From: Arthrobacter cryoconiti
GTDB lineage: Bacteria; Actinomycetota; Actinomycetes; Actinomycetales; Micrococcaceae
Assembly (NCBI RefSeq): GCF_020905375.1
Contig: NZ_JAJJBU010000035.1
Coordinates: forward strand, 1 to 52,487
Direction of reading: 5' to 3'
Length of the DNA: 52,487 bases
Below are positions 43,141 through 51,243 of the stretch, one piece after another. How positions within the stretch are numbered: the first letter of the stretch is position 1; each line of letters starts with the position of its first letter. The notes under the pieces are model-generated. The model worked only from the letters and a program-made list of their open reading frames with translations. It was not told the DNA's origin and did not search any database. The translations under genes and the position numbers were made by a program.

Positions 43141-44841
43141 ATGAATATGGACAAGAGCGAAACCCAGGTAATCGATGCAGCGCCTTTTCAGCAGGACGGC
43201 GAGCTGGCCCTGGAAGTACGTGATCTTAGTGTCGAATTCGAATCGAATGGCGAATGGATTCAGGCCGCGACTGACCTCAATTATGATGTTTACAAGGGGG
43301 AAATCCTTGCAATAGTTGGTGAGTCTGGTTCTGGTAAGAGCTCAAGTGCCATGGCACTCTTGGGGCTGTTGCCTGAAAACTGCAGAACCTCAGGAAGCAT
43401 CAAGCTCAATGGGGAAGAAATCGGAAACCTCGATGCTGGAGGGCTTCGCCGCCTCCGCGGAAAACGGATAGCTGTAGTTTTTCAGGAACCGATGACGGCG
43501 CTGGACCCCTTGTATACGGTTGGTAAGCAGATTATTGAAGCCATCACTGTGCACAACAATATGAGTAAGAGTGCTGCGCGTGAGCGTGCGCTGGAGCTCT
43601 TGGAAATAGTGGGCTTGCCCAATCCAGAGAAGACGTTTGCTTCCTACCCGCACCAATTATCCGGTGGCCAGTGTCAACGTGTAGTTATTGCACAGGCCAT
43701 TTCATGTGATCCGGATGTGCTGATTGCTGACGAAGCGACAACAGCATTGGATGTGACGGTTCAAGCCGAGATCCTGGATCTGTTGCGAAACTTGCGCCAT
43801 CGTCTTCACTCGGCGATTCTGCTCATTACTCATGACATGGGCGTTGTAGCCGATCTTGCTGATCGTGTGGTCGTCATGCGCAGCGGGCGGATTGTTGAAA
43901 TTGGAAGCACCCAACAGATCTTCGCGAACGCGCAGCAGCCTTACACGCAGGAATTGCTTTCGGCTGTGCCTCGCTTGGGTGCGACAACAGTGCGTGAACA
44001 CGTTGTCAATCGGGAAGACGCGCCCAGCTTGTCCATGAAAAATGTGACCATCGACTACCCCAAGCAAGGCAACTCTCCGGTATTTCGAGCAGTGGAGGAT
44101 TTCTCTCTCGACATTCATGCCGGAGAGCTAGTTGCCTTGGTTGGTGAATCGGGCTCTGGAAAGACCACCATTGGCAGAGCAGTCATGGGGTTGGTCCCCA
44201 TAGCTTCCGGTGAGGTAAGTGTTCTTGGTCATGACCTATGGAAACTCAAAAAGGCCGCTCTTCGCGACGTACGCCGGCAAATTGGGATCGTCTTTCAGGA
44301 CCCAACCTCATCCTTGGATCCGCGTATGAAGATTGGGGAGAGTATTGGTGAGCCTCTCAAGGTCGCCGGTGTTGCCAAGGGACGGCGGCTTGACTCGATG
44401 GTCGAAGACCTGCTGGAGCAGGTAGAACTACCTCGAGCCTTTTTTGGGCGATACCCCAATGAATTATCAGGTGGTCAAAAGCAGAGGGTGGTCATTGCTC
44501 GAGCACTGGCATTGAGCCCCAAACTGCTGGTGGCCGATGAGCCAACATCTGCACTTGACGTTTCCGTGCAGGCGCGCTTTTTGGAACTGCTTCTGCAGTT
44601 GCAGCAGAATCTGCAATTCGCTTGTCTGTTTATCAGCCATGACTTAGCGGTTGTGGATCTATTGGCGCACAGGGTCGTAGTGCTGCGCAATGGGAAACTC
44701 GTCGAAGAAGGACCTCGAGACGCAGTTCTGCGAAACGCGAAGGAACCCTACACGCAGCGCTTGATCTCTGCCGTTCCACTGCCTGATCCAGAGGCGCAGC
44801 GTATCAATCGGGAACGGCGCGTTGCGAGTCTGAGGACCTAG
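43141..44841 (+). CDS. ABC ATPase with two fused nucleotide-binding domains (DppD-DppF type)
   Basis: The 566-residue protein starts at ATG 43141 behind AAGGA. Domain 1 has Walker A GESGSGKSSSAMALLG, signature LSGGQCQRVVIAQAI and Walker B VLIADEATTALD. Domain 2 has GESGSGKTTIGRAVMG, LSGGQKQRVVIARAL and LLVADEPTSALD. Each is followed by the oligopeptide-transporter C-terminal extension (PYTQELLSAVPRLG and PYTQRLISAVPLPDP). Both sites look catalytically intact. One polypeptide thus replaces the separate DppD and DppF subunits and powers the import complex encoded just upstream. Confidence 0.95.
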   Translation: MNMDKSETQVIDAAPFQQDGELALEVRDLSVEFESNGEWIQAATDLNYDVYKGEILAIVGESGSGKSSSAMALLGLLPENCRTSGSIKLNGEEIGNLDAGGLRRLRGKRIAVVFQEPMTALDPLYTVGKQIIEAITVHNNMSKSAARERALELLEIVGLPNPEKTFASYPHQLSGGQCQRVVIAQAISCDPDVLIADEATTALDVTVQAEILDLLRNLRHRLHSAILLITHDMGVVADLADRVVVMRSGRIVEIGSTQQIFANAQQPYTQELLSAVPRLGATTVREHVVNREDAPSLSMKNVTIDYPKQGNSPVFRAVEDFSLDIHAGELVALVGESGSGKTTIGRAVMGLVPIASGEVSVLGHDLWKLKKAALRDVRRQIGIVFQDPTSSLDPRMKIGESIGEPLKVAGVAKGRRLDSMVEDLLEQVELPRAFFGRYPNELSGGQKQRVVIARALALSPKLLVADEPTSALDVSVQARFLELLLQLQQNLQFACLFISHDLAVVDLLAHRVVVLRNGKLVEEGPRDAVLRNAKEPYTQRLISAVPLPDPEAQRINRERRVASLRT

Positions 44842-44982
44842 CCGCTTGTTACGTACTAGCTCCGGGTGAGAGTAAACATTCTTAGGACGGAACCGAATGT
44901 GAGATTGCTTTAGAGCAGCTGCCGACCTTGCCGAACAGGGTCTATTTGCATGGTTCCCGACACATCGAAAGGAAGTAGATTG

Positions 44983-47097
44983 ATGATCGTTAGTGCGAAT
45001 GAGGAGGTCATGGACACCGTCGCGAAGACGCCCGAAAACGCGGAGCAGAAGACGGTTTTTCACGACCTAGACGACTACCTTGGGCTTCGCCGCCAGGGCA
45101 CACTGGCACTTTCCCCCGACGGCTCCATGCTCGTGGCGGAGGCTGCGGAACTTGAGCAGAAGAAGAATGACTGGGTGAACGCACTTTGGCAGATCGATCT
45201 CGAAGGCGCCCTGCCAGCGCGCCGGATAACTCGATCATCCGCTGGCACCAGGGCAGCAGCGTTCCTTCCCGATGGATCACTACTCTTTCTTGCCCCGCGG
45301 GGGCCGACGGCGGAGAGCGGTACTCGTAGCGAAGGGGAGCCGCAGGGCTTGTCACTGTGGAAATTGTCTTCGGATGCGGGGACTGAGGCCGAACAGCTAG
45401 CAGTGAACCAGCAAGGAGGGTTCAGTGCGCTGGAAGTCGCAGCCCACTCCGGCGACGTCATCTTGAAAGCGTCAGTGCTGATCGGGGCGGCTCCTGCGGA
45501 AGCCGGGGTGCGGACTCGGCAACGAGCAGAGCGAGATGTATCCGCGATCCTGCATGACGGCTATCCAGCGAGGCTGCGCCATCGTGACATTGGGCCGGAG
45601 CAGGACCGGCTATTTGTGACCAGCGACAACGGATCTGTTCAGTTGCGAGATCTCACCCCAGATGCCGAATACGGATTACTTCAAACTTCCTTTGATGTCA
45701 GCCGCGACGGAACGTTCATCGTGACTTCGTGGCAGCGAATCGAGCGTGAAGTCGAAATGACCTTTGAGCTCGTGAGGATCGAGACGTCCACTGGTGCCCG
45801 CACGGTGCTGGCCGGAGCGCCCGGAATGCTTTACGGCGGGCCAGTTCTCTACTACGAAGTTGCTCCCGCGATCTCTCCGGATGGCTCGCGTGTTGCGTGT
45901 GTCCGTCTGGAACAAGGAACATACGAAAGAGCAGACGTACAAAGTCTGTGCTTGGTGGACACCGAAGGACCTCGGGAACCCGTGGTGGTGCCGTTGGAGG
46001 GCGAGTTGCGAGCAAAGCTTCTCGTGTGGGCGCCTGACGGAAAAACGTTGTACTTCGTTGCCGATCAATCGGGCAGGGCGCCCATCTTCGCACTAGATGT
46101 CAGTTCAGCTCGCCTGCGCAGACTCGTCAACGATGGATCCTATTCGGGGCTCTGTGTTCATCCCGACGGGCAGTTGATCTATGCGGTGCGCTCCAGTTGG
46201 AGCGATCCCGGCAGCGTGGTCGTCTTAGATACCGGTCTGATAGACCAGACGCCGGTAGAGCTGCGTGGGCCAGCTCCGGTTCCGCAGTTGCCTGGAACTT
46301 TGAGCGAAGTGAGCGTTGTTGTCCAGGACGGGACGTCGGTGCGTGCGTTCTTGGCCCTTCCAAAGGAGGCATCGCGGGAGCATCCCGCGCCACTGCTGCT
46401 GTGGGCACATGGTGGACCCGTCAACTCTTTTAACACGTGGTCATGGAATTGGTGTCCGTGGCTTTTGACCGCCTGTGGTTATGCGGTGCTAATGCCCGAT
46501 CCGGCACTTTCCACCGGGTACGGTCAAGAAATGCTCCAGCGTGGCTGGGGCGAGTGGGGGAAAGCTCCCTTCAATGATTTGATGGCGGTCACTGATGAGG
46601 CTCTCACCCGGGAGGATTTGGATAGCACCCGAACAGCTGTGATGGGTGCTTCGTTCGGTGGTTACATGGCCAATTGGATCGCCGGGCATACTGACCGATT
46701 CAAGGCAATCACCTCGCACGCGGGTATTTGGGCGCTGGATGATTTTGGTGAGTCAACGGATCTGCCCAACTTCTGGCGTGCGGAAATGGAACGCGGGAGG
46801 ATCGTTGAGAACTCACCGCATCTGCATGCGCGCAAGATTGTCACTCCGATGCTTGTGACGCATGGGGATAAAGACTACCGCGTACCCGTTGGCCAAAGTA
46901 TGCGGTTGTGGTGGAGTCTACTCGCGCACCATGATGTCGATGAACCGTTGCCTCACCGCTTCCTTTATTTTCCCGACGAATCACACCGCATTCTCAGGCC
47001 CCGGAATCAGAAAATTTGGTATGAGACGGTTCGCGCATTTTTGGCCTGGCATGTCTTGGATGAGGGGTGGAACCCACCGGCGGACTCAACCTTGTAA
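44983..47097 (+). CDS. S9-family prolyl oligopeptidase/acylaminoacyl-peptidase
   Basis: ATG 44983 follows AAAGGAAG by seven bases. The 704-residue serine peptidase has an N-terminal beta-propeller (repeated LSPDGSML, FLPDGSLLF, ISPDGSRVA, WAPDGKTLYFV, VHPDGQLIYAV blades) and a C-terminal alpha/beta-hydrolase with Ser557 in MGASFGGYMANWI, Asp631 in THGDKDYRVPV and His668 in FPDESHRIL. The propeller limits substrates to short peptides. There is no signal peptide, so it acts in the cytosol, consistent with cleaving peptides brought in by the ABC importer encoded upstream. Confidence 0.95.
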   Translation: MIVSANEEVMDTVAKTPENAEQKTVFHDLDDYLGLRRQGTLALSPDGSMLVAEAAELEQKKNDWVNALWQIDLEGALPARRITRSSAGTRAAAFLPDGSLLFLAPRGPTAESGTRSEGEPQGLSLWKLSSDAGTEAEQLAVNQQGGFSALEVAAHSGDVILKASVLIGAAPAEAGVRTRQRAERDVSAILHDGYPARLRHRDIGPEQDRLFVTSDNGSVQLRDLTPDAEYGLLQTSFDVSRDGTFIVTSWQRIEREVEMTFELVRIETSTGARTVLAGAPGMLYGGPVLYYEVAPAISPDGSRVACVRLEQGTYERADVQSLCLVDTEGPREPVVVPLEGELRAKLLVWAPDGKTLYFVADQSGRAPIFALDVSSARLRRLVNDGSYSGLCVHPDGQLIYAVRSSWSDPGSVVVLDTGLIDQTPVELRGPAPVPQLPGTLSEVSVVVQDGTSVRAFLALPKEASREHPAPLLLWAHGGPVNSFNTWSWNWCPWLLTACGYAVLMPDPALSTGYGQEMLQRGWGEWGKAPFNDLMAVTDEALTREDLDSTRTAVMGASFGGYMANWIAGHTDRFKAITSHAGIWALDDFGESTDLPNFWRAEMERGRIVENSPHLHARKIVTPMLVTHGDKDYRVPVGQSMRLWWSLLAHHDVDEPLPHRFLYFPDESHRILRPRNQKIWYETVRAFLAWHVLDEGWNPPADSTL

Positions 47098-47156
47098 TTG
47101 ACTTACCCACAATTGGGTGCTGCCTATTTTTACCAATCCAGAAAAGGGGAAAAGTC

Positions 47157-48362
47157 ATGGGACTTCGTGAGGAAGCTGGCGAGCTCCAAGAGGAACTGAC
47201 TCGATTACGGCATTCTCTGCATAGGGAGCCTGAGATCGGACTAGATTTGCCGCTGACGCAGAAGAAGGTGCTTGACGCCATCGACGGGCTGCCTTTGGAA
47301 GTGTTCACCGGTCGCAGTTTGTCTTCCGTGACAGCTGTGCTCCGCGGATCCCCGGGCGGACCCACGGTGCTCCTGCGAGGGGATATGGATGCGTTACCCC
47401 TTGTAGAGCAGACGGGCGTTGGGTACGTTTCGGAAATCGCCGGTGCGATGCACGCTTGTGGACACGACCTTCACACCACGATGTTGGTGGGGGCAGCGAA
47501 ACTTCTCTCGCGACGAGTACACCAGATAAAAGGGAACGTCATTTTCATGTTTCAACCTGGCGAAGAAGGCTGGGACGGGGCGGCAAAGATGATTGGTGAG
47601 GGTCTCTTGGAAGTGGCTGGCGATCGTCCGGTGGCGGCCTATGGGCTGCATGTGGCAGCCGGCAATGTGCCGCTGGGCAAGTTCGCCACTCGTGTGGGCG
47701 CGTTGAGTTCTGCCTCGGCACGGATGGCGGTTCTGGTCAGAGGTGTGGGTGGCCACGGCTCGAAGCCGCACCTGTCCAAAGACCCCGTACCGGGGGCTTG
47801 TGAAATGATCCTTGCCTTGCAAGCCGCTGTTACCCGTAGTTTCGATGTCTTTGACCCAGTGGTACTTACCGTCGGTTCTCTCCACGGCGGCACTGCCAGG
47901 AACATTATTGCCAGCGAGGTGAAATTCGAGGCGACCATTCGTTGCTATTCGGAAGCATCAAGCGAACGCATCGAAGAGATCTTCACACGTATTTGTCGCG
48001 GGATTGGCGCTGCCCATGGACTCGAAGTTGACGTTGACTTTGCACAAGAATATCCGCCCATGGTGGGTTCGCAAGCTGGTGCAGTAGCGGCGCAAAAGAC
48101 CGTGACGGCACTTTATGGAGAAGACGAATATCTTGAGCTTGAGCATGCTGTGTATGGTTCAGAAGACTTCGCGTACGTGCTAAAAAGAGTCGGTGGAACA
48201 TTCATCTTCATGGGCTCGTGCGCACCCGTAGATGCCCCGGGAATCGTTGCCCAGAACCACTCCGATAACGTGATATTCGAGGACTCGGTGCTCTCACGGG
48301 GTTCAGCAGTACTCGCTGGGCTTGCCCTGGGACATCTGAATCCCGGAGATGGTCTGGCGTGA
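47157..48362 (+). CDS. M20D amidohydrolase/peptidase (HipO-like)
   Basis: The 401-residue metallohydrolase starts at ATG 47157 after AAAAGGGG. It has LRRGD-type entry VLLRGDMDALPL, the metal-binding HACGHDLHTTMLVGAAKLL, and MFQPGEEGWDGAAKMI with the catalytic Glu-Glu. The lid dimerisation segment is RGVGGHGSKPHLSKDPV. M20D enzymes (hippurate hydrolase, N-acetyl-cysteine deacetylase, indole-acetyl-amino-acid hydrolases) remove acyl groups from amino acids. This placement after the peptidase suggests release of a free amino acid from an N-acyl or dipeptide form. The gene converges on the GntR gene. Confidence 0.93.
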   Translation: MGLREEAGELQEELTRLRHSLHREPEIGLDLPLTQKKVLDAIDGLPLEVFTGRSLSSVTAVLRGSPGGPTVLLRGDMDALPLVEQTGVGYVSEIAGAMHACGHDLHTTMLVGAAKLLSRRVHQIKGNVIFMFQPGEEGWDGAAKMIGEGLLEVAGDRPVAAYGLHVAAGNVPLGKFATRVGALSSASARMAVLVRGVGGHGSKPHLSKDPVPGACEMILALQAAVTRSFDVFDPVVLTVGSLHGGTARNIIASEVKFEATIRCYSEASSERIEEIFTRICRGIGAAHGLEVDVDFAQEYPPMVGSQAGAVAAQKTVTALYGEDEYLELEHAVYGSEDFAYVLKRVGGTFIFMGSCAPVDAPGIVAQNHSDNVIFEDSVLSRGSAVLAGLALGHLNPGDGLA

Positions 48363-48389
48363 ACGCAACGGATGGAAATCCCCGCAGCT

Positions 48390-49100
48390 TCACAGCTCCG
48401 GGATAGCTGAAGCTTCCTTTTCCATGAGTTCTGACATTGCTTTAGCAGCCGTGCGAATGTGCGCACGAACCGCGCGTTCAGCCCCGCGTGCGTCGCCGGC
48501 GCGCAGGGCCAGAACGATGGCGCCGTGCTCGCTAAGTGATGCTTCGGGGCGTCCTGGGACACGGGTGGAGATATTGTTTCCAATGCGCATCTGTCCGAAG
48601 AGGTTGTCGGCAACGCCCACCAGCCGCTTGTTACCGGATCCGATCCAGAGGAGCTGGTGGAACCTGACGTCTAGATCGGCATATCCGGCTAGGTCGCCGG
48701 CTGACACGAAGGCTCGTTGTTGTTCAAGTAACACGTCCATGCCGTTGGCAACATCAAGGCGAGATGGTGACTGGATGGTTCGTCGGCAAGCGATCACTTC
48801 TAGCGCTTCACGCAGTTCGTAGATCTCCATCAGATCACTGGCGCTAAATTGTGGAACAAAGAATCCGCGATGTTCGCGGGACTCGAGAAGTCCTTGGCGT
48901 TCAAGGGCTGCAAGTGCCGTCCGGATTGGTGTTGGTGAAAGGCCGAGTCGGGAGACCAGAGGCCGCACTGTCACGCGGTCTCCTGGCGATAACTCTCCAG
49001 AGAGGATCAGTTTGCGGATCTGTGTGTGCGCCACGCTTACCAGGCCGTCTCCGCGAACGGCTTCCCGTTCCAGACTGGCCAACTCAACTCCGGGTGTCAT
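48390..49100 (-). CDS. GntR-family regulator, FCD (FadR) subfamily
   Basis: The 236-residue protein has a GntR winged helix (LVSVAHTQIRKLILSGELSP, then RPLVSRLGLSPTPIRTALAA and LERQGLLESREHRGFFVPQ) and an all-helical FCD ligand domain (LMEIYELREALEVIACRRT, with DLDVRFHQLL and a C-terminal SEHGAIVLALRAGD, RAVRAHI). FCD domains bind metal and carboxylate effectors. ATG 49100 was chosen; TTG 49115 is possible. It is divergent from the PLP enzyme; the shared 18-nt element in that gap and upstream of the transporter makes it the likely controller of the whole island. Confidence 0.92.
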   Translation of the reverse strand: MTPGVELASLEREAVRGDGLVSVAHTQIRKLILSGELSPGDRVTVRPLVSRLGLSPTPIRTALAALERQGLLESREHRGFFVPQFSASDLMEIYELREALEVIACRRTIQSPSRLDVANGMDVLLEQQRAFVSAGDLAGYADLDVRFHQLLWIGSGNKRLVGVADNLFGQMRIGNNISTRVPGRPEASLSEHGAIVLALRAGDARGAERAVRAHIRTAAKAMSELMEKEASAIPEL

Positions 49101-49171
49101 ATTCACAGGACTCAAGCTACCACCCTTGACCTACTAGCAAGAAGTATGTCAATCTAGAATCAAATTCAAGA

Positions 49172-49189
49172 TTCAATCAAAAATCAAAT
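49172..49189. promoter_or_regulatory. Shared 18-nt element, copy B (candidate GntR site)
   Basis: TTCAATCAAAAATCAAAT lies in the AT-rich gap between the divergent GntR and PLP-enzyme genes. Only one base differs from copy A at 39229-39246. Immediately upstream is GAATC-N8-GATTC (49157-49174), whose right half-site overlaps the start of the element, so several TTGA/TCAA half-sites are clustered here. Confidence 0.65.
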
Positions 49190-49337
49190 ATGAAGAGTAG
49201 AAATCGTTGACTGAATACTAATCACGTTCCTCTACATCCTGTCCACTCGTGAGTCGACCTTCCTTACGTCGGCGCCGTACACGCCATCGGGACCGCAATA
49301 GGCGGAACCGTGAACTGATCGAGAAAGTGTAAACATC

Positions 49338-50336
49338 ATGAATTTGGCTAAGATCGCTCGTCGCCGCTACACCGTGGGGGCTACCCCTCTTGAGTTCCTT
49401 CCGAACCTCAGCAGAGAACTGGGCGGCCCTCGTATCCACATCAAGCGCGATGACCTGCTGGGTTTAACCTCTGGCGGTAATAAGACTCGCAAGCTCGAGT
49501 TCCTAATGGCAGACGCGTTGGCGCGTGGCGCAGACACGATCATCACAACGGGTGCGGTCCAATCCAACCATTGCCGTTTAACGCTTTCGGCAGCTGTTAA
49601 GGAAGGACTCAAATGCCGGTTGCTCATCGAGGAACGAGTAGAGGGTTCGTACAACGAAGAAGCCAGTGGCAACAACTTCTTGTTCCGTCTGCTGGGCGCT
49701 GAATCCATTACTCCAGTACCGGGGGGAACAGATCTAATGACTCGGATGGAGACGATGGCGCAGGAAGTCATCGCAGAAGGCGGACGACCCTACATTGTGC
49801 CAGGTGGCGGCTCCAACGCGCTGGGTGCCCTAGGCTATGTAGCCTGCGCGGAAGAAATACTCACGCAGAGCTTTGACGCGGGCTTGGATATCGACCATGT
49901 GGTGTGTGCCAGTGGATCCGGCGGAACACACGCCGGCCTGCTCGCCGGTTTCTATGGCAATCAAAGCGGAATCCCACTGACCGGGATCAGTGTGCGGGGG
50001 GCAAAAGGACCCCAAGAAGCCAAAATTCACGGTTTGGCGCAGCAGACGCTAGCGCTTGCGGGCGCGCAGCTGCAGATTCCGGTGGAACTGTCCGTGGTGC
50101 GCGACGACTTCGTAGGACCGGGCTATTCGCTCCCGACGAAGGAAATGACGGAGGCAATCAAGCTATTCGCACGGACCGAAGGAATCCTTCTTGATCCGGT
50201 CTATACCGGCAAGACTGCTGCAGGCCTCGTGGGGATGATCCAAGAAGGCTCTTTTGAAAAGGACAGCGACGTCCTGTTTGTCCATACCGGAGGCTCGCCT
50301 GCCCTCTACGCATACCCGAACGAGTCTCTGGGATAG
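49338..50336 (+). CDS. D-cysteine desulfhydrase / cysteate sulfo-lyase family PLP enzyme
   Basis: The 332-residue fold-II PLP enzyme has Lys49 in TSGGNKTRKLEFLMADAL, the nucleophile region VQSNHCRLTLSAA, the phosphate loop ASGSGGTHAGLLAGF and, near the end, DPVYTGKTAAGL and FVHTGGSPALYAY. In ACC deaminase the VY(T/E)GK position is Glu; here it is Thr, as in D-cysteine desulfhydrase, so ACC deaminase is unlikely. The same family contains CuyA, which turns L-cysteate into pyruvate, ammonia and sulfite. The racemase gene follows by three bases and a putative sulfur-oxyanion exporter comes next, which favours a sulfur-releasing lyase. Substrate is inferred, not shown. Confidence 0.85.
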   Translation: MNLAKIARRRYTVGATPLEFLPNLSRELGGPRIHIKRDDLLGLTSGGNKTRKLEFLMADALARGADTIITTGAVQSNHCRLTLSAAVKEGLKCRLLIEERVEGSYNEEASGNNFLFRLLGAESITPVPGGTDLMTRMETMAQEVIAEGGRPYIVPGGGSNALGALGYVACAEEILTQSFDAGLDIDHVVCASGSGGTHAGLLAGFYGNQSGIPLTGISVRGAKGPQEAKIHGLAQQTLALAGAQLQIPVELSVVRDDFVGPGYSLPTKEMTEAIKLFARTEGILLDPVYTGKTAAGLVGMIQEGSFEKDSDVLFVHTGGSPALYAYPNESLG

Positions 50337-50339
50337 ATC

Positions 50340-51122
50340 TTGCTAACCGAACCAGTTCCATCCCGGGTAGTGGGGATACTAGGCGGCATGGGTCCCTCTG
50401 CCACGGCAGATTTTTATGCCAAGTTGATCGCCCACACTCCGGCGTCGCTGGATCAAGAGCATCTTCGAGTGGTAATTTGGGCGGATCCTACGGTGCCCAG
50501 CCGTCAGGACGCCATTCTCGCCGGTGCTCAAGATCCAACGCCATGGCTGGAAACCGGACTGCAACGGCTCATGGACTGCGGAGCGGAGATCATCGTCGTT
50601 CCGTGCAATACCGTTCATGGCTACCTTCCAGCCGTCCTGGCCGGAAAGCCCGTTGAATTCATCAGCATCATTGATTCAACGATCCAGGCAGTCCAGCGCA
50701 GTGCGCGGAGTGGCACGATCGGGTTGCTGGCAACTGATGGTGCCCTTCTGTCGGGGATGTACCAGCAAGCTCTCAGCGATGCCGGATACGACGTTGCTGT
50801 CCCGGTCCCGGAAGATCAAGCGCTGCTGATGAACATAGTTCACGGGGTCAAGGCTGGTAGGCCTGGGGCATCTTCGCTCCAGGACCTGCGCCAGATTTTG
50901 GCGAACCTGTATGAGCAGGGGATTCAGAGCGTCATTGTGGGCTGCACCGAGTTGTCGACGTTGGTTTCGGAAATAGGGGATTCCGGCGTCGTGACACTGA
51001 TCGATCCAGCGGTCGAACTAGCTATCGCGACTGTGCGCAGTGCTCGGACCCACGTCCGAGCTTCGTGCGGTGAGCTGAACAGTTACCCAACACTGTCTCA
51101 TTCCTCCCGGGCCGTTAGCTAG
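50340..51122 (+). CDS. Aspartate/glutamate racemase family protein
   Basis: The 260-residue protein starts at TTG 50340, three bases after the PLP-enzyme stop, so translation is coupled. Both catalytic cysteines are present: Cys89 in IIVVPCNTVHGY and Cys202 in SVIVGCTELS. The N-terminus VVGILGGMGPSATADFY and ADPTVPSRQDAIL are typical of Asp/Glu racemases that act without PLP by two-base chemistry. Cysteate is a close structural analogue of aspartate, so a racemase feeding the neighbouring lyase with one enantiomer is plausible. The last 20 residues look unstructured. Confidence 0.9.
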   Translation: MLTEPVPSRVVGILGGMGPSATADFYAKLIAHTPASLDQEHLRVVIWADPTVPSRQDAILAGAQDPTPWLETGLQRLMDCGAEIIVVPCNTVHGYLPAVLAGKPVEFISIIDSTIQAVQRSARSGTIGLLATDGALLSGMYQQALSDAGYDVAVPVPEDQALLMNIVHGVKAGRPGASSLQDLRQILANLYEQGIQSVIVGCTELSTLVSEIGDSGVVTLIDPAVELAIATVRSARTHVRASCGELNSYPTLSHSSRAVS

Positions 51123-51136
51123 GGCCCTATTCTCAC

Positions 51137-51183
51137 CCGGTCAGGGGTCGCCACTCATGGAGGTGCGCGCATTCCCTGACCGG
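51137..51183 (+). terminator. Intercistronic hairpin between racemase and YeiH genes
   Basis: CCGGTCAGGG (51137-51146) and CCCTGACCGG (51174-51183) are exact 10-bp arms with a 27-nt loop. Outer GGGCCC blocks at 51123 and 51186 could extend the stem. No T-run follows, so partial attenuation rather than full termination is likely. Confidence 0.65.
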
Positions 51184-51243
51184 ATGGGCCCCGCTCCTGT
51201 ACGCACGTTTCATTGGCTATCACAGCACAGTTAGAAGAAGAGA

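Noticed and set aside
44842-44982. Possible small gene or RNA between the ABC ATPase and S9 peptidase genes
   Set aside because: Only the peptidase ribosome site is visible in this 141-bp gap; no frame, hairpin or promoter could be supported.
49338-50336. ACC deaminase
   Set aside because: The diagnostic Glu of ACC deaminase is Thr here (VYTGK), and the context is sulfur-related.
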